A stretch of 64,000 nucleotides of DNA. It comes from Candidatus Desulfopertinax cowenii. Lineage in GTDB: Bacteria > Bacillota > Desulfotomaculia > Desulfotomaculales > Desulforudaceae. The DNA is taken from NCBI GenBank assembly GCA_001899445.1, contig MPOA01000006.1, positions 62,001 to 126,000 on the forward strand, given 5' to 3'. Made by a program: the position numbers and the translations under genes. This document shows positions 1-10,347 of the stretch, piece by piece. The notes under the pieces were generated by a model. That model was not told the DNA's origin and did not search any database. It was given only the letters and a program-made list of their open reading frames with translations. Numbering within the stretch: the stretch's first letter is position 1; the number at the start of each line of letters is the position of its first letter.

Positions 1-483
1 CATCGGTTTGCCGATCCTTACCCGGATCTTGCCGAACACCCCCCTGGTGCCAACAAGCGCAACCGGCAGTATGGGAACACCTCCCTTCAGCGCCATCAAC
101 GCCGCCCCGTACTGGGGCTTTAAGAGTTCACCGCTCTTGCTCCGGGTGCCCTCGGGGAAAATCCCCACCACCCGTCCCCGGGACAAAAGGTCCAGAGCGG
201 CGCGTATCGCCTCCCGGTCGATCGTTTCCCGACGCACCGGAAACGTGCCCAGAGCCACGATAATCCTTTTCAAAACGGGGATCCGGAACAGTTCGGCCTT
301 GGCCATAAAGTGAATCCTGCGGTGTATGGCGCAGCCGATAACCACCGGATCCCAGTAACTGGTGTGGTTGGCGGCAACCAAGATTCCCCCGGAGGTGGGC
401 AAGTTACCGGCGCCCTCGACTTCCCAGCGTCTGAGAATATACAATACTGCCCGGCACAGGTACCAGGCGAACCGGTAAAACAC
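1..483 (-). CDS. plsC: 1-acyl-glycerol-3-phosphate acyltransferase, partial
   Basis: Acyl-CoA/ACP-dependent acylation of lysophosphatidic acid to phosphatidic acid at the membrane. Only the first 161 codons are in the window; the C-terminus runs off the left edge. The PlsC signature is clear: NHTSYWD (HX4D, residues 40-45) and FPEGTRS (109-115). I read a GTG start at 481-483, directly against the cmk stop codon at 484, so the two genes are translationally coupled. It is the last visible gene of the trp-aro supraoperon. Family assignment is from motifs; the exact acyl donor is not inferable. Confidence 0.88.
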   Translation of the reverse strand, partial: MFYRFAWYLCRAVLYILRRWEVEGAGNLPTSGGILVAANHTSYWDPVVIGCAIHRRIHFMAKAELFRIPVLKRIIVALGTFPVRRETIDREAIRAALDLLSRGRVVGIFPEGTRSKSGELLKPQYGAALMALKGGVPILPVALVGTRGVFGKIRVRIGKPM

Positions 484-1152
484 CTAAATCTCGCCTACCT
501 CCGCGACAATCCTGGCTACAACCTCGTCCACGGTAAGGTCGGAGGTATCGATGACAATGGCGCCAGGCGCTATCCGTAGCGGCGCCACGCTGCGGCTGCT
601 GTCGAGGCGGTCCCGCTCTTCAATTTCCCGCACCAGGTCTTCCAGCTTCACCCGGTATCCCTGCTGGGCCAGTTCCCGCTGGCGCCGGCGCGCCCTCTCC
701 AGGGGCGAGGCCGTAACGAAAAACTTTTTGTCAGCGTCCGGCAAGACCACGGTGCCGATGTCCCGGCCCTCCATAACAACACCGCCTGCGGCGGCCAGCT
801 CGCGCTGCAAAAGGGCCAACAGCTGCCGTACAGACGGTACACGAGCGTAATAGGAAACCTGGCGCGAAACAGCGGGCTGTCTTATCGCCCGGGTCACGTC
901 CTCCCCGTTAAGGTAGACCCTGAACCTCTCCTGGCCCGGCTCGAACTTCAGCTCGGCGTTTCGGACCAGTTCAATTAACTTCTCTTCGTCATCCTCTGGG
1001 GAAATACCGCTTCGCATGCCCAGGAGGGTGATCCCCCGGTACATGGCTCCTGTATCGATGTAGGCCAATCCCAAACTATCTGCAACCCTTTTGGCAACCG
1101 TGCTCTTACCCGCCCCCGCAGGGCCGTCAATGGCAATGACGCCTCTCCCGAT
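484..1152 (-). CDS. cmk: cytidylate kinase, apparently with an ATC or ATT start
   Basis: Phosphorylates CMP/dCMP with ATP in the cytoplasm. The P-loop GPAGAGKST (residues 10-18), DTGAMYRG, GRDIGTVVLPDA and the DRLDSSR lid are all present. The frame carrying the P-loop has no ATG, GTG or TTG between the in-frame stop at 1225-1227 and the P-loop. The first standard start (TTG near 1074) would delete it. A perfect Shine-Dalgarno AAGGAGG (1161-1167) sits 8 nt before an ATC codon (1150-1152), giving 222 aa, the normal family length. An ATT at 1135-1137 is the alternative. Product identity is firm, the start is inferred. Confidence 0.9.
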   Translation of the reverse strand: MGRGVIAIDGPAGAGKSTVAKRVADSLGLAYIDTGAMYRGITLLGMRSGISPEDDEEKLIELVRNAELKFEPGQERFRVYLNGEDVTRAIRQPAVSRQVSYYARVPSVRQLLALLQRELAAAGGVVMEGRDIGTVVLPDADKKFFVTASPLERARRRQRELAQQGYRVKLEDLVREIEERDRLDSSRSVAPLRIAPGAIVIDTSDLTVDEVVARIVAEVGEI

Positions 1153-1263
1153 CGCTCCGGCCTCCTTCGCCGACCTCTGAATCCCGGGATTACTTCGACA
1201 AACAAACGATATTTCCTCTTTAAATTACTAAAATCGTAGAAAACTGTTTATGCCAAGTCTTTA

Positions 1264-2553
1264 TTATTCTAAACGCACCGAATTTAATGTATCCGTAAAC
1301 CCGGGGAACGAAACGTTAATACAGGCGGGATCGTCGATCACGGTTTTGCCGGACGCAGCCAAGCCGCCGACCGCAACCGCCATGGCGATCCGGTGGTCCC
1401 CATAACTCCGGCACCGTCCCCCCGTCAGGCGGCCCGTACCCCGGATCACCAGGCCGTCCGGCTGTTCGCGGATGTCCGCCCCCAACGCGGCCAATTCCTG
1501 CCGCACCGTCGCCAGGCGGTCGGACTCCTTCACCCGCAGTTCCGCAGCGTCCTGGATTACCGTCTCGCCGTCGGCGAACACCGCGGCCACGGCCAGGACA
1601 GGGATTTCGTCGATTAGCCGGGGGATCAGAGAACCGTCCACCACCGTACCGCGCAGGGTGCTGCTCCGGACCCGGATGTCGGCAACCGGTTCGCCGCCGG
1701 CGGTCCGGGTTTCGCGCACCGTGATTCTGGCCCCCATTCGCGCCAGGACATCAAGCAGGCCGGTACGCGTAGGGTTCACGCCCACACCCCTAAGCAACAG
1801 GTCGCTCTCGGGGGTGATCAGCGCGGCGACGATCAGGAAGGCGGCCGAAGAAAGGTCTCCGGGTACGGCGATTTCGCCTCCCCGTAACCGCGGTGCAGGA
1901 ACGATGGATACGGTGCCGTTTTTCCGTTCAAAAGCCGCCCCGAAGGCCGCCAGCATCCTTTCTGTATGGTCCCGGGTCGGCACGGGCTCGGTGATCCGGG
2001 TCGGACCGTCGGCGTAAAGTCCGGCCAGCAGCAATGCCGATTTTACTTGCGCCGAAGCCACCGGCAGCCGGTAGGATATGCCCCGCAATCGACCTCCCGA
2101 AACCGCCAGCGGGGCGTACTTGGCACCGTCCCGTCCCATAACCGTCGCGCCCATTTCCGCAAGCGGCGCAGTAACCCGTCCCATGGGGCGCCGCCGTAGG
2201 GAGCCATCGCCGGTGAGGACGCTGAAAAAGGGCTGCCCCGCCAGAATTCCGAGCAAAAGGCGCATGGTGGTACCAGAATTGCCGGCGTCCAACACGTCCT
2301 GCGGCTCGCTCAATCCGTACAGTCCGCGGCCCCGGATCCGGACCGTGCCCCGGTCGGGGCCGTCGATTTCCACCCCGAGCGCCCGGAAACAGCGCACGGT
2401 AGCGAGACAGTCCTCACTGGGCAGAAAATTGGTGGCCACGGTTTCTCCCTCGGCCAGGGAACCCAGCATCACTACCCGGTGCGAGATCGATTTGTCGCCG
2501 GGAACACTAACCTCACCACGCAGCCCCCGGGCCGGCGTAATCGTCAGAGACAA
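1264..2553 (-). CDS. aroA: 3-phosphoshikimate 1-carboxyvinyltransferase (EPSP synthase)
   Basis: Joins PEP and shikimate-3-phosphate in the sixth step of the shikimate pathway. Family motifs are PGDKSISHR near the N-terminus, [13 protein letters not shown], and a C-terminal RVKESDRLA and [10 protein letters not shown], so both EPSPS domains are complete. The reading frame stays open far upstream into tyrA, but the homologous part begins at [11 protein letters not shown] choose the TTG at 2551-2553, giving 429 aa, the usual length, and placing the gene 28 nt after the tyrA stop. The distal position in the trp-aro operon fits chorismate supply to trpE, tyrA and aroH. Confidence 0.93.
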   Translation of the reverse strand: MSLTITPARGLRGEVSVPGDKSISHRVVMLGSLAEGETVATNFLPSEDCLATVRCFRALGVEIDGPDRGTVRIRGRGLYGLSEPQDVLDAGNSGTTMRLLLGILAGQPFFSVLTGDGSLRRRPMGRVTAPLAEMGATVMGRDGAKYAPLAVSGGRLRGISYRLPVASAQVKSALLLAGLYADGPTRITEPVPTRDHTERMLAAFGAAFERKNGTVSIVPAPRLRGGEIAVPGDLSSAAFLIVAALITPESDLLLRGVGVNPTRTGLLDVLARMGARITVRETRTAGGEPVADIRVRSSTLRGTVVDGSLIPRLIDEIPVLAVAAVFADGETVIQDAAELRVKESDRLATVRQELAALGADIREQPDGLVIRGTGRLTGGRCRSYGDHRIAMAVAVGGLAASGKTVIDDPACINVSFPGFTDTLNSVRLE

Positions 2554-2581
2554 GTTCTCACCGTCATTCCCTTTGAAGTGT

Positions 2582-3676
2582 TCAACGCTTGACCACCGGT
2601 ATGCCTTTCCAAGCCAGGAGGTCGGCGGCGCGGTCGCGTTCCTGTTCGCTGCTGAAGGCCAGCCGGACCGTACCCCCTTCGCCCTCCCGGACCCGGAGGA
2701 TCTCAATGTCGGCAATGTTTACTCCGGCTGCGGCCAGGGTGGTAGCCACCGCGGCGATGGTTCCCGGCCGATCCGAGATGGTGATCACAATTTCGTAGAG
2801 GTCGTTCAGGAAACCCTTCATTCGGACCGGCAGGCTTTCCCGCCGGCGTTGGGCCTCCCGGAGCCAGTCCTGGAGCCCTCCGGCGTCGCCTTCGTCCAGC
2901 ACCCGGGCGACAGCGTCCAGTTCCGACCGGAACAAGGTAAGCATCACGCGCAGCATTTCGCGGTTGGCCAAGAAGATGTCCCGCCACATCTCCGGGTTTC
3001 CGGCCGCCACCCGGGTGGTGTCCCGGTAGCCGCCGGCGGCTAGGGAAAGTGCCTGTTCCGAACCAGGCACCCGCCCCACCGTGTTCACCAACGTACACGC
3101 CAGCAAATGCGGCAGGTGGCTGACGGCGGCCACCGCGCGGTCGTGATCCCGCGGGTCCATCTCGACCACCCGGCAACCCAGTTTGCGGGCCAGGGTACGA
3201 AGTTGGTCAAGGGCGTGCGGAGCGGTGCGGGGAGTAGGGGTGAGTACGTAGTAGGCGCCCTCGAACAGGTACCGGTCGGCACCCTGAATGCCGGCTTGTT
3301 CCGAACCGGCCATAGGGTGACCGCCCACGAAGTGCACCCCCGGGGGCATAAGTGCTTCCGCGGCGGCGACAATTCCTGCTTTGCAGCTACCCACGTCGGT
3401 GACAATGCTCCCCGGCGCCAGGTGCGGCCGCAAGGAACGCAGCACGGCCACCACGCTGCCTACCGGCACGGCGATAATCACCAGGTCGGCCCCGGTTACG
3501 CCCCGGGCCGGATCAGTGGCAAAGCAATCTACGGCACCGTGGTTGACGGCTTGCCGAAGCCTGGCCTCGTCGCGCCCGACGCCGATCACCGTGCCGGCCA
3601 AGCCGCGCGCCCGCAACCCCATCCCGATGGAGCCTCCGATCAGACCGACGCCGATGATGGTTACCTGGTTAAACAC
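2582..3676 (-). CDS. tyrA: prephenate dehydrogenase with C-terminal ACT domain
   Basis: Oxidative decarboxylation of prephenate to 4-hydroxyphenylpyruvate for tyrosine. The N-terminal Rossmann nucleotide site is [15 protein letters not shown] (residues 8-22). The dehydrogenase core includes [14 protein letters not shown]. The last 75 or so residues form an ACT domain beginning around [16 protein letters not shown], the expected place for tyrosine feedback control. There is no chorismate mutase domain; that activity is supplied by the separate aroH gene near 14 kb. Lies between aroF and aroA in the operon. Confidence 0.92.
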   Translation of the reverse strand: MFNQVTIIGVGLIGGSIGMGLRARGLAGTVIGVGRDEARLRQAVNHGAVDCFATDPARGVTGADLVIIAVPVGSVVAVLRSLRPHLAPGSIVTDVGSCKAGIVAAAEALMPPGVHFVGGHPMAGSEQAGIQGADRYLFEGAYYVLTPTPRTAPHALDQLRTLARKLGCRVVEMDPRDHDRAVAAVSHLPHLLACTLVNTVGRVPGSEQALSLAAGGYRDTTRVAAGNPEMWRDIFLANREMLRVMLTLFRSELDAVARVLDEGDAGGLQDWLREAQRRRESLPVRMKGFLNDLYEIVITISDRPGTIAAVATTLAAAGVNIADIEILRVREGEGGTVRLAFSSEQERDRAADLLAWKGIPVVKR

Positions 3677-3710
3677 GTTTGCTTCTTCCTTAAATAAGAT
3701 TTAATAAGGT

Positions 3711-4724
3711 TTAAAATTTCCGGCCTACCGCCTGGGCGACCGCCGCCATCTGTTTCATGGTCTTAGCGAACTTCTTCGGAGTCAGGGACTGCGCCCCGTC
3801 ACACAGGGCCTCCAGCGGGTTGGGGTGTACTTCCAGCATTACGCCGTCGGCCCCGGCGGCCACCGCCGCCACCGCCATGGGCGGTACGAACCGGAACTTG
3901 CCGATCCCGTGGCTGGGATCAACGATGACCGGTAGGTGCGAAAAGTGTTTAATGATCGGTACGGCCGACAAGTCCAGGGTGTTCCGGGTGTAGGTTTCAA
4001 AGGTACGAATTCCGCGTTCGCACAGGATTACGTTCGGGTTGCCCTCACTGAGAATGTACTCCGCGGCCATAAGCCACTCCTCCATCGTGGCCGCGAGACC
4101 CCGCTTCAGTAATACCGGCTTGTTGTACCGGCCCACCTCGCGCAACAGATAAAAGTTCTGCATGTTGCGCGTGCCGATCTGGATAATGTCGGCGTACTCG
4201 GCCACCAGGGGCAGGGTCCGTGGATCCATGACCTCGGTGACGATCAAGAGCCCGTACTTTTCCCTGGTTTCGGCCAGGAGTTGCAGGCCTTTCTCGGCCA
4301 AACCCTGGAAGGAATACGGGGAAGTCCGGGGTTTGTAGGCGCCCCCCCGCAGGATCCGGGCACCGTTTTCCTTGATCTTCTCGGCTACCTCGAACAGCTG
4401 TTCCTTGCTCTCCACGGCGCAGGGGCCAGCCATCACCTGAACGGTATCGCCCCCGATCTCAACGTCGCCGATGGTGATCACCGTACCCTCTTCCCGCATA
4501 ACCCGGCTGGCCAGCTTGTAGGGCTGCATAATGGGGATTACGTTCGCCACGCCCGGCAGCAACTCGATGCCGGCATCACCCAATTGCGTCTCGTCACCGA
4601 TCGCGCCGATAATGGTACGCTCCACCCCGCGCGAAAGATGAGCCCGGTAGCCCGCGTCTTCTAGTCTTTGCACTACTGTCTCAATCTGTTCTTCGGTCGC
4701 ATTGTGATCCATCACGATGACCAT
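3711..4724 (-). CDS. aroF: 3-deoxy-7-phosphoheptulonate synthase (DAHP synthase, beta type)
   Basis: First shikimate-pathway reaction: PEP plus erythrose-4-phosphate to DAHP. 337 aa. Residues 1-70 form a small ferredoxin-like regulatory domain (MVIVMDHNATEEQIE...), as in Thermotoga-type DAHP synthases, followed by the TIM barrel. Motifs include MAGPCAVES, RGGAYKPRTSPYSFQG, IGTRNMQNF, LLKRGLAATMEEW and VDPSHGIGK, which supply metal and phosphate ligands. Only 3 nt separate it from hisC upstream. The N-terminal domain suggests allosteric inhibition by an aromatic amino acid, which is inferred from family knowledge. Confidence 0.95.
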   Translation of the reverse strand: MVIVMDHNATEEQIETVVQRLEDAGYRAHLSRGVERTIIGAIGDETQLGDAGIELLPGVANVIPIMQPYKLASRVMREEGTVITIGDVEIGGDTVQVMAGPCAVESKEQLFEVAEKIKENGARILRGGAYKPRTSPYSFQGLAEKGLQLLAETREKYGLLIVTEVMDPRTLPLVAEYADIIQIGTRNMQNFYLLREVGRYNKPVLLKRGLAATMEEWLMAAEYILSEGNPNVILCERGIRTFETYTRNTLDLSAVPIIKHFSHLPVIVDPSHGIGKFRFVPPMAVAAVAAGADGVMLEVHPNPLEALCDGAQSLTPKKFAKTMKQMAAVAQAVGRKF

Positions 4725-4727
4725 CTA

Positions 4728-5819
4728 TCACTCATCCTCCTCCAGGACGCTTTCAAGGGCTTGAATAAAACGTTCGTTCTGGTACCGGGTGCCAATGGTC
4801 ATCCGCATGCGGGTCGGGTAGCCGAAACCACCCCGGACAATCACGCCCCGCCGCAGGAGGCTCTGGAACATTTGTTTTTCGTCCCGTCCAGCATCAAACA
4901 GGATGAAATTAGCCTCGGTCGGAACGTAATCGAGCCCCAGGCGGGAAAACTCCCGGTATAGGTACTGTTTCTCGACCCGGTTGAGGTTCCGCAGCTTCGC
5001 CACGTGTTCCTGGTCGCCCAAGGCGGCCACCGCCGCCTCTTGGGCCAGGCTGTTCACGTTAAAGGGTTCCCGCACCCGCTCCAGGCAATCCACGATTTCG
5101 GGCCGGGCAACGGCGTAGCCGACGCGTAGTCCGGCTAGGCCGTAAATCTTGGAAAACGTGCGCAGTACGACTACGTTGGGATAATCCCTAAGGTAATCCA
5201 ATCCGTCCGGATACGCCTCGTCTTCAACGTACTCGAAATAAGCCTCGTCCAGGATCACCAGGCAATGGTCGGGCACGAGGGCCAAAAACCGGTCCAGTTC
5301 GGGCTTGCGCACTATGGTCCCGGTCGGGTTGTTGGGGTTACAGATGTATATCAGCTTGGTCCGCCGGTTCAATTGAGCGGCCATCGCCTGGAGGTCCAGC
5401 GTGTAATCCGCAAGCGGCACCTCCCGCGGCACCGCGTTCATCATCCGGGCCAGCGGTTCGTAACGGGGGAAGCTGGGTACCGGCATAATCACCTCGTCGC
5501 CGGGCTCAAGGAAGGCCAGCGAAATCTGCTGCACGATTTCGTTGGAGCCGTTGCCAAGGTGAATCTGCCCGAAGTCGACCCCGTAAAACCCGGCCAGCAC
5601 CTGGCGCAGGCGGTAACTGCTCCCGTCGGGGTAATAGTGCACTCCGCAGAGCGCCCCCTGCAGCGCCTCGATTACAGTCCTTGAGGGACCAAGCGCGTTT
5701 TCATTGGAAGCCAGCTTGATAACCTCCGTAAGGCCGAGTTCCCGCTGCACCTCTTCAATGGGTTTGCCGGGCCGGTAGATGGCCAGATCCAGAATGTTCT
5801 TCCGCGCGAGATCAGACAA
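4728..5819 (-). CDS. hisC: histidinol-phosphate / aromatic aminotransferase
   Basis: PLP-dependent fold-I aminotransferase. Lysine-containing SKIYGLAGLRVGY gives the cofactor site; NPNNPTG and SNENALGPS are family hallmarks. In this operon, between trpA and aroF, it probably serves Phe/Tyr transamination as well as histidine, as hisC of the Bacillus trp-aro supraoperon does; that dual role is inferred. The frame is open to 5879, but I choose the TTG at 5817-5819 because GGGAGGG lies 6 nt before it and the protein (363 aa) then starts at SDLARKNI like typical HisC. Confidence 0.9.
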   Translation of the reverse strand: MSDLARKNILDLAIYRPGKPIEEVQRELGLTEVIKLASNENALGPSRTVIEALQGALCGVHYYPDGSSYRLRQVLAGFYGVDFGQIHLGNGSNEIVQQISLAFLEPGDEVIMPVPSFPRYEPLARMMNAVPREVPLADYTLDLQAMAAQLNRRTKLIYICNPNNPTGTIVRKPELDRFLALVPDHCLVILDEAYFEYVEDEAYPDGLDYLRDYPNVVVLRTFSKIYGLAGLRVGYAVARPEIVDCLERVREPFNVNSLAQEAAVAALGDQEHVAKLRNLNRVEKQYLYREFSRLGLDYVPTEANFILFDAGRDEKQMFQSLLRRGVIVRGGFGYPTRMRMTIGTRYQNERFIQALESVLEEDE

Positions 5820-5933
5820 TCGACTCCCTCCCGAGGAGCGGGTCGCCTGGTACCAGATATGACTTCCGGTCTTTGGCAAACCTTCCGCGCCGGGTTTTTA
5901 AAATGTTACCACGGCCCCAGAAGACGCGCAACA

Positions 5934-6737
5934 CTAGATTTTTACAAGCGCCCGTTTCAGCCCAAGGACTACCTCCTTTACCACTGATACGGCCTCGTTC
6001 TCCCCCGCCCGGCTGATCCGGTCGACGATGGCGCTGCCCACGATCAGGGCGTCGGCGTGCGGCGCCAGCTTCCGGACCTGTTCGGGTTCGGCGATCCCGA
6101 AGCCGACGGCCACCGGCAGGTCCGTATGCGCCCGCACCGTCCTGATCACCCCGGCCAGCTTTTCGGAGTAACCGCGCTGGGAGCCGGTTACTCCGGCCAA
6201 CGAGACACAGTACACAAAGCCCCTGGCCTGGCGCGCGATGGTTGCGATGCGCCGCGGGGTGGAGGTTGGCGCGACCAGGGGAATCAACGCCAAACCCCGG
6301 GCGTCGCCCAAATTTCGGAGGCCGCCGGCCTCTTCGACCGGCAGATCCGGGATGATCAACCCGTCGACCCCGGCCCGTACCGCCGCGGACACCAGGGCCT
6401 CCGGCCCGAAACTTAAGACCGGGTTGTAGTAACTCATCAGCACCAGGGGAATGTCCGTCTTCCCCCGCACCCCCGCTACCAGCTCCAGAATCCCGGCTAG
6501 GTTCACACCCCCTGCCAGAGCGGCCTGGGAAGCCCGCTGGATCACCGGACCGTCGGCCAGCGGGTCGGAGAACGGCACCCCAAGTTCAACCAGGTCGGCC
6601 CCGGCTTCCGCCATGCCCAGCACCAGGCGCTCCGTGGTTTCCAGATCGGGATAGCCCGCGGTCACAAAGGGGATCAGCCCCTTTTCACCCCGGTCCCGCA
6701 ACCGTCGGAAGGCGTGAAAGATCCGTTCGGCGCTCAT
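5934..6737 (-). CDS. trpA: tryptophan synthase alpha subunit
   Basis: Cleaves indole-3-glycerol phosphate to indole and glyceraldehyde-3-phosphate; indole is channelled to TrpB. 267 aa, full length. [22 protein letters not shown] carries the catalytic Glu and Asp region, and [11 protein letters not shown] and [11 protein letters not shown] are family motifs. Overlaps the trpB stop by 4 nt, implying translational coupling in the alpha-beta complex. The downstream gap to hisC is about 115 nt and shows no clear terminator. Confidence 0.95.
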   Translation of the reverse strand: MSAERIFHAFRRLRDRGEKGLIPFVTAGYPDLETTERLVLGMAEAGADLVELGVPFSDPLADGPVIQRASQAALAGGVNLAGILELVAGVRGKTDIPLVLMSYYNPVLSFGPEALVSAAVRAGVDGLIIPDLPVEEAGGLRNLGDARGLALIPLVAPTSTPRRIATIARQARGFVYCVSLAGVTGSQRGYSEKLAGVIRTVRAHTDLPVAVGFGIAEPEQVRKLAPHADALIVGSAIVDRISRAGENEAVSVVKEVVLGLKRALVKI

Positions 6738-7918
6738 TGCGGCCCCTCCCGGGCCACAGTTTCCACGTCCTTGTCCCCGCGGCCGGAGAGGTTGACCACA
6801 ACCGTCGCCGCCCGGGGAAGCGTTCCGGCGAGGCGCACGGCCTCAGCCACGGCATGGGCGCTCTCCAGCGCCGGCAGAATCCCTTCGGTGCGGCCCAACA
6901 GCCGAAACGCGTCCAGGGCGTCCTCGTCGCCGGCGGTGGTGAACGACACCCGGGCCACATCCTTGAGGTAGCTAAGTTCGGGCCCAACCCCCGGGTAATC
7001 CAGGCCCGCCGAAACCGAGTGTACCGGCGCCACCTGGCCGTGTTCGTCCTGAAGCAGGTAGCTCAGGGAGCCGTGTAGCACTCCGGGGCGGCCCCGGGAA
7101 AGGGTAGCGGCGTGCCTTCCGGTTTCCGGACCCAGGCCGCCCGCCTCCACGCCCACTAGCCGGACTTCGCGGTCGGCCAGAAACCCGGAGAAAATGCCCA
7201 TGGCGTTACTGCCCCCGCCAACACAGGCCACTACGTAGTCCGGCAGCCGGCCGGTGGCTTGAAGGATCTGCTGCCGGGTTTCCCGGCCAATGACCGCCTG
7301 GAACTCCCGCACCAGCATGGGGTAGGGATGCGGTCCGGCCACCGAACCGATCAGGTAATAAGTATCCTCAACATTAGTCACCCAGTCGCGGATGGCCTCG
7401 TTCATGGCGTCCTTCAAAGTCTTGCTTCCCGTGCTCACCTCCACCACTTCAGCGCCCAAAAGCCGCATCCTAAACACGTTGGGCGCCTGGCGCCGGATAT
7501 CTTCGGCCCCCATGAAGATGGTGCACGAAAATCCCAGCAGGGCGGCGGCTGTGGCCGTGGCCACGCCGTGCTGCCCGGCTCCCGTTTCGGCAATGAGCCG
7601 GCGCTTGCCCATTCTTTGCGCCAGGAGCGCCTGTCCCAAGGTGTTGTTGATCTTATGGGCCCCGGTGTGGTTCAAGTCTTCCCTTTTCAGGTAAATCCGC
7701 GCGCCTCCCGCGTAGCGGGTCAGGTTGGCCGCGAAATACAGGGGGCTCGGCCGGCCGACGTAATGCCGGAGATATTGGTTAAACTCCTCTTGAAAGCCAT
7801 GATCGGACCGGGCATCTAGGTAGGCGGCCAGCAGTTCCTCCAAGACCGACATCAGCACCTCCGGCACGTACCGGCCCCCATACGCCCCAAAATATCCACG
7901 TTCGTCTGGTAGCATCAC
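6734..7918 (-). CDS. trpB: tryptophan synthase beta subunit (TrpB1 type)
   Basis: PLP enzyme condensing indole with serine. 394 aa with HTGAHKINN containing the PLP lysine, [12 protein letters not shown] and [12 protein letters not shown] for phosphate binding. It is the canonical operon beta subunit (short N-terminus [12 protein letters not shown]) and pairs with trpA immediately downstream. A second, unlinked TrpB2-type paralogue lies at 24-25.4 kb. Overlaps trpF by 4 nt. Confidence 0.95.
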   Translation of the reverse strand: MMLPDERGYFGAYGGRYVPEVLMSVLEELLAAYLDARSDHGFQEEFNQYLRHYVGRPSPLYFAANLTRYAGGARIYLKREDLNHTGAHKINNTLGQALLAQRMGKRRLIAETGAGQHGVATATAAALLGFSCTIFMGAEDIRRQAPNVFRMRLLGAEVVEVSTGSKTLKDAMNEAIRDWVTNVEDTYYLIGSVAGPHPYPMLVREFQAVIGRETRQQILQATGRLPDYVVACVGGGSNAMGIFSGFLADREVRLVGVEAGGLGPETGRHAATLSRGRPGVLHGSLSYLLQDEHGQVAPVHSVSAGLDYPGVGPELSYLKDVARVSFTTAGDEDALDAFRLLGRTEGILPALESAHAVAEAVRLAGTLPRAATVVVNLSGRGDKDVETVAREGPQ

Positions 7919-8535
7919 TTTGCCTCCTTGGCCTGGCGCACAAAATTCCTGATCTTATCCGGATCTTTACGTCCTCCGGTTTCCACGCCGCTGGATGCGT
8001 CCACCCCGAAGGGCCGGACGGTGGCGATCGCCCGCCGCACGTTGTCAACATCAAGACCGCCCGCCAGAATCAGCGGCCGGGGGAAAGTACGAAAAGCCAA
8101 CAAATTCCAGTTAAAGGTCTGGCCCGTTCCTCCAGCCCGCCCGGGAACCAGGGTGTCCGCCAACAGGGACCATACCTGGTAGGTGCCGGCCCGTGCCAGC
8201 TCATCTCCGCCCGGCGCTATGCTCCCCACCCGAAGGGCTTTGATTACCGGGAGTGCAAACCGGCGGCAGTATTCGGGCGACTCTTGGCCGTGAAACTGTA
8301 GGGCGGCCAGCCCGCAGTAACCCGCGATTTGCCGGACCTGCTCCGGATCCTCGTCGACGAATACCCCCACCGTTAGCACCTCCCGGGGCAGCCGGCGAAT
8401 GATGTGCCGGGCCGTCTCCGGCGCGATCCGCCGCCGGCCGGGCGCGAAAACGAAACCTAGCGCGTCCGCGCCGGCTTCCACCGCCACCAGGGCGGTTTCA
8501 AGGTCCAGGATCCCGCAGATTTTGACGAAAATCAC
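7915..8535 (-). CDS. trpF: phosphoribosylanthranilate isomerase
   Basis: Amadori rearrangement of PRA to CdRP. TIM barrel with FVKICGI at the N-terminus (catalytic Cys), [34 protein letters not shown] and VDASSGVE at the C-terminal phosphate site. The frame extends further upstream, but a GTG at 8533-8535, 7 nt after GGAGG and overlapping the trpC stop, gives 206 aa starting at IFVKICG, the normal family start. Confidence 0.93.
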   Translation of the reverse strand: MIFVKICGILDLETALVAVEAGADALGFVFAPGRRRIAPETARHIIRRLPREVLTVGVFVDEDPEQVRQIAGYCGLAALQFHGQESPEYCRRFALPVIKALRVGSIAPGGDELARAGTYQVWSLLADTLVPGRAGGTGQTFNWNLLAFRTFPRPLILAGGLDVDNVRRAIATVRPFGVDASSGVETGGRKDPDKIRNFVRQAKEAK

Positions 8536-9326
8536 CGCTCTCCCTCCTGCGGCGAGATCCCCAGCAGTTCGCGGACGCACGCACCAATGTCCGGCGCTCG
8601 CAGCAGCGTCTCCCCCACCAGGGCCGCGTCAATGCCGTGCGCCTCCAGCGTGAGGAGGTCCGCCCGGCTTTTGAGGCCGCTTTCGCTGACCTTCGTAACC
8701 TCCGGGGGCAGATAGCCCGCCAGTTTTTCCGTGGTGGCCAGGTCGGTCTCGAAAGTGTGCAGGTCCCGGTTGTTAATCCCGATCATCGCCGCCCCGGAGG
8801 TAACGGCGCGTTCCACTTCCCGGATATCGTGCACTTCCACCAGGCACTCCATCCCCAGTTCGGCCGCCAGTTCCCGAAAGTCCCGTAACTCATAGTCGTC
8901 CAGCACCGCGACGATCAGCAGCACGGCGTCCGCCCCCAGCACCCGCGCCGCGTAAATCTGGTACTCAGAAACGATAAAATCCTTGTACAACAGTGGTAGT
9001 TCTACCGTCTGGCGTACCCAGCGCAGATACTCGGGCCGCCCCCCGAAAAACCGCTGGTCGGTAAGCACCGAAATGGCTACCGCCCCCGCTGCCGCGTAAA
9101 TTCCAGCGATCCGGACCGGATCAAAGTCGGCGCGGATTAACCCGGCAGACGGGGAGCATCGTTTCAGTTCGGCGATCAGCGCTACCCCGGGCCGCTGGCG
9201 CAATGCCCGGCTGAGGCTCCGGGGCGCCGGTCCGACCTCCGCCGCCCGCCGCACGGCCGCCAACGGCACCGTCCGGCGGCAGGTCCGCACTTCCTCAAGT
9301 TTGCAGGCGATGATTCGGTTCAGCAT
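8532..9326 (-). CDS. trpC: indole-3-glycerol phosphate synthase
   Basis: Ring closure of CdRP to indole-3-glycerol phosphate. 264 aa TIM barrel. ELKRCSPSAG holds the conserved catalytic Lys, LYKDFIVSEYQIY the second Lys, and IGINNRDLHTFETDL and VSESGLKSRADL are diagnostic. The start overlaps the 3' end of trpD by 32 nt. Standard gene, nothing unusual beyond that overlap. Confidence 0.95.
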   Translation of the reverse strand: MLNRIIACKLEEVRTCRRTVPLAAVRRAAEVGPAPRSLSRALRQRPGVALIAELKRCSPSAGLIRADFDPVRIAGIYAAAGAVAISVLTDQRFFGGRPEYLRWVRQTVELPLLYKDFIVSEYQIYAARVLGADAVLLIVAVLDDYELRDFRELAAELGMECLVEVHDIREVERAVTSGAAMIGINNRDLHTFETDLATTEKLAGYLPPEVTKVSESGLKSRADLLTLEAHGIDAALVGETLLRAPDIGACVRELLGISPQEGER

Positions 9327-10341
9327 GTCCGCACCGCTGGGTAAAATCGATAAGTGCTTCTAACTTCTCCAGGGCCGCACCCGTAGCGAGGGTTTCCGCA
9401 GCCAAACCCACGGCTTCGCGCATCGTGCCGGCCCGCCCGGAGGCCAGGAGGGCCAGGGCGGCGTTCAGGACCACCGCGTCCTGGTGTGGGCCGTGTGCGC
9501 CCTGCAGAATGCTCAGGGCCAGGGCGGCGTTTTCCGCCGGAGAGCCTCCGGCCAGGGTTTCCACCCCCGCTCGCGCAAACCCCAGTTCGGCCGGATCCAG
9601 GATCCCGGGGCGGACCGTGCCGGCGCGGACCTCCCAAACCAGCGACGGCCCCGCCAGGGATACTTCGTCCAACCCACCGGCGCCGTGGACCACGAAGGCC
9701 CATTCTACTTCCAGCTCGGCCAGGGCATACGCCACCAGTTCGGCGGTGGTCCGGTCAAACACCCCGAGCACCTGGGCCCCCGGGTTCACGGGGTTAGTCA
9801 GCGGCCCCAGAACGTTGAACACGGTCCGGATCCCGATTTCCCGCCGGGGAACGGCCGCGTGGCGCATGGCCGGGTGCAGGCGGGGCGCGAACAAAAAGGC
9901 GATCCCAACGGCGTCCAGGCAGGCGCCCATCTCCTGGGGGGTCAGGTCCAGGTTTACCCCCAAATGCCGGAGAACATCGGCGCTCCCGCACCGGCTCGAC
10001 ACCGAGGTGTTACCGTGTTTGGCCACCGGTACACCGGCGCCCGCCACCACGAAAGCCGCCATGGTAGAAATATTGAAGGTCCGGGCACCGTCGCCGCCGG
10101 TACCACAGGTGTCGGCCACCAGCTGGTGCCGGGTCGGCACCTGTTCCGCCCGGCGGCGCATGGCCCGGGCGAAGCCGCTGATTTCGGCCGCTGTTTCCCG
10201 TTTGACCCGCAGGCCGACCAGCAGGGCACCGATCTGCGCCGCCGTGGCTTTCCCGGTCATGATTTCGGACATCACGGCTTCGGCTTCGTTTTGATCCAGA
10301 CTCTCCCCGTTAACAACCCGCTGGATTGCTTCCATGATCAT
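9295..10341 (-). CDS. trpD: anthranilate phosphoribosyltransferase
   Basis: Transfers phosphoribose from PRPP to anthranilate. 348 aa with an N-terminal helical domain and the PRPP loop DTCGTGGDGARTFNIST; KHGNTSVSSRCGSADVL and GVFNVLGPLTNP-type motifs (here VFNVLGPLTNPVNP) identify the family. Start MIMEAIQRV lies just after the trpG stop at 10348. Sits in the order trpE-G-D-C, without fusion to trpG. Confidence 0.95.
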   Translation of the reverse strand: MIMEAIQRVVNGESLDQNEAEAVMSEIMTGKATAAQIGALLVGLRVKRETAAEISGFARAMRRRAEQVPTRHQLVADTCGTGGDGARTFNISTMAAFVVAGAGVPVAKHGNTSVSSRCGSADVLRHLGVNLDLTPQEMGACLDAVGIAFLFAPRLHPAMRHAAVPRREIGIRTVFNVLGPLTNPVNPGAQVLGVFDRTTAELVAYALAELEVEWAFVVHGAGGLDEVSLAGPSLVWEVRAGTVRPGILDPAELGFARAGVETLAGGSPAENAALALSILQGAHGPHQDAVVLNAALALLASGRAGTMREAVGLAAETLATGAALEKLEALIDFTQRCGHAEPNHRLQT

Positions 10342-10347
10342 CGTGCT

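Noticed and set aside
975-1205. Alternative reading of the cmk 5' region starting at an ATG in another frame, implying a frameshift
   Set aside because: Translation past the P-loop region is unrelated to Cmk, and the correct frame is uninterrupted with an ideal Shine-Dalgarno before ATC. A sequencing error cannot be fully excluded.
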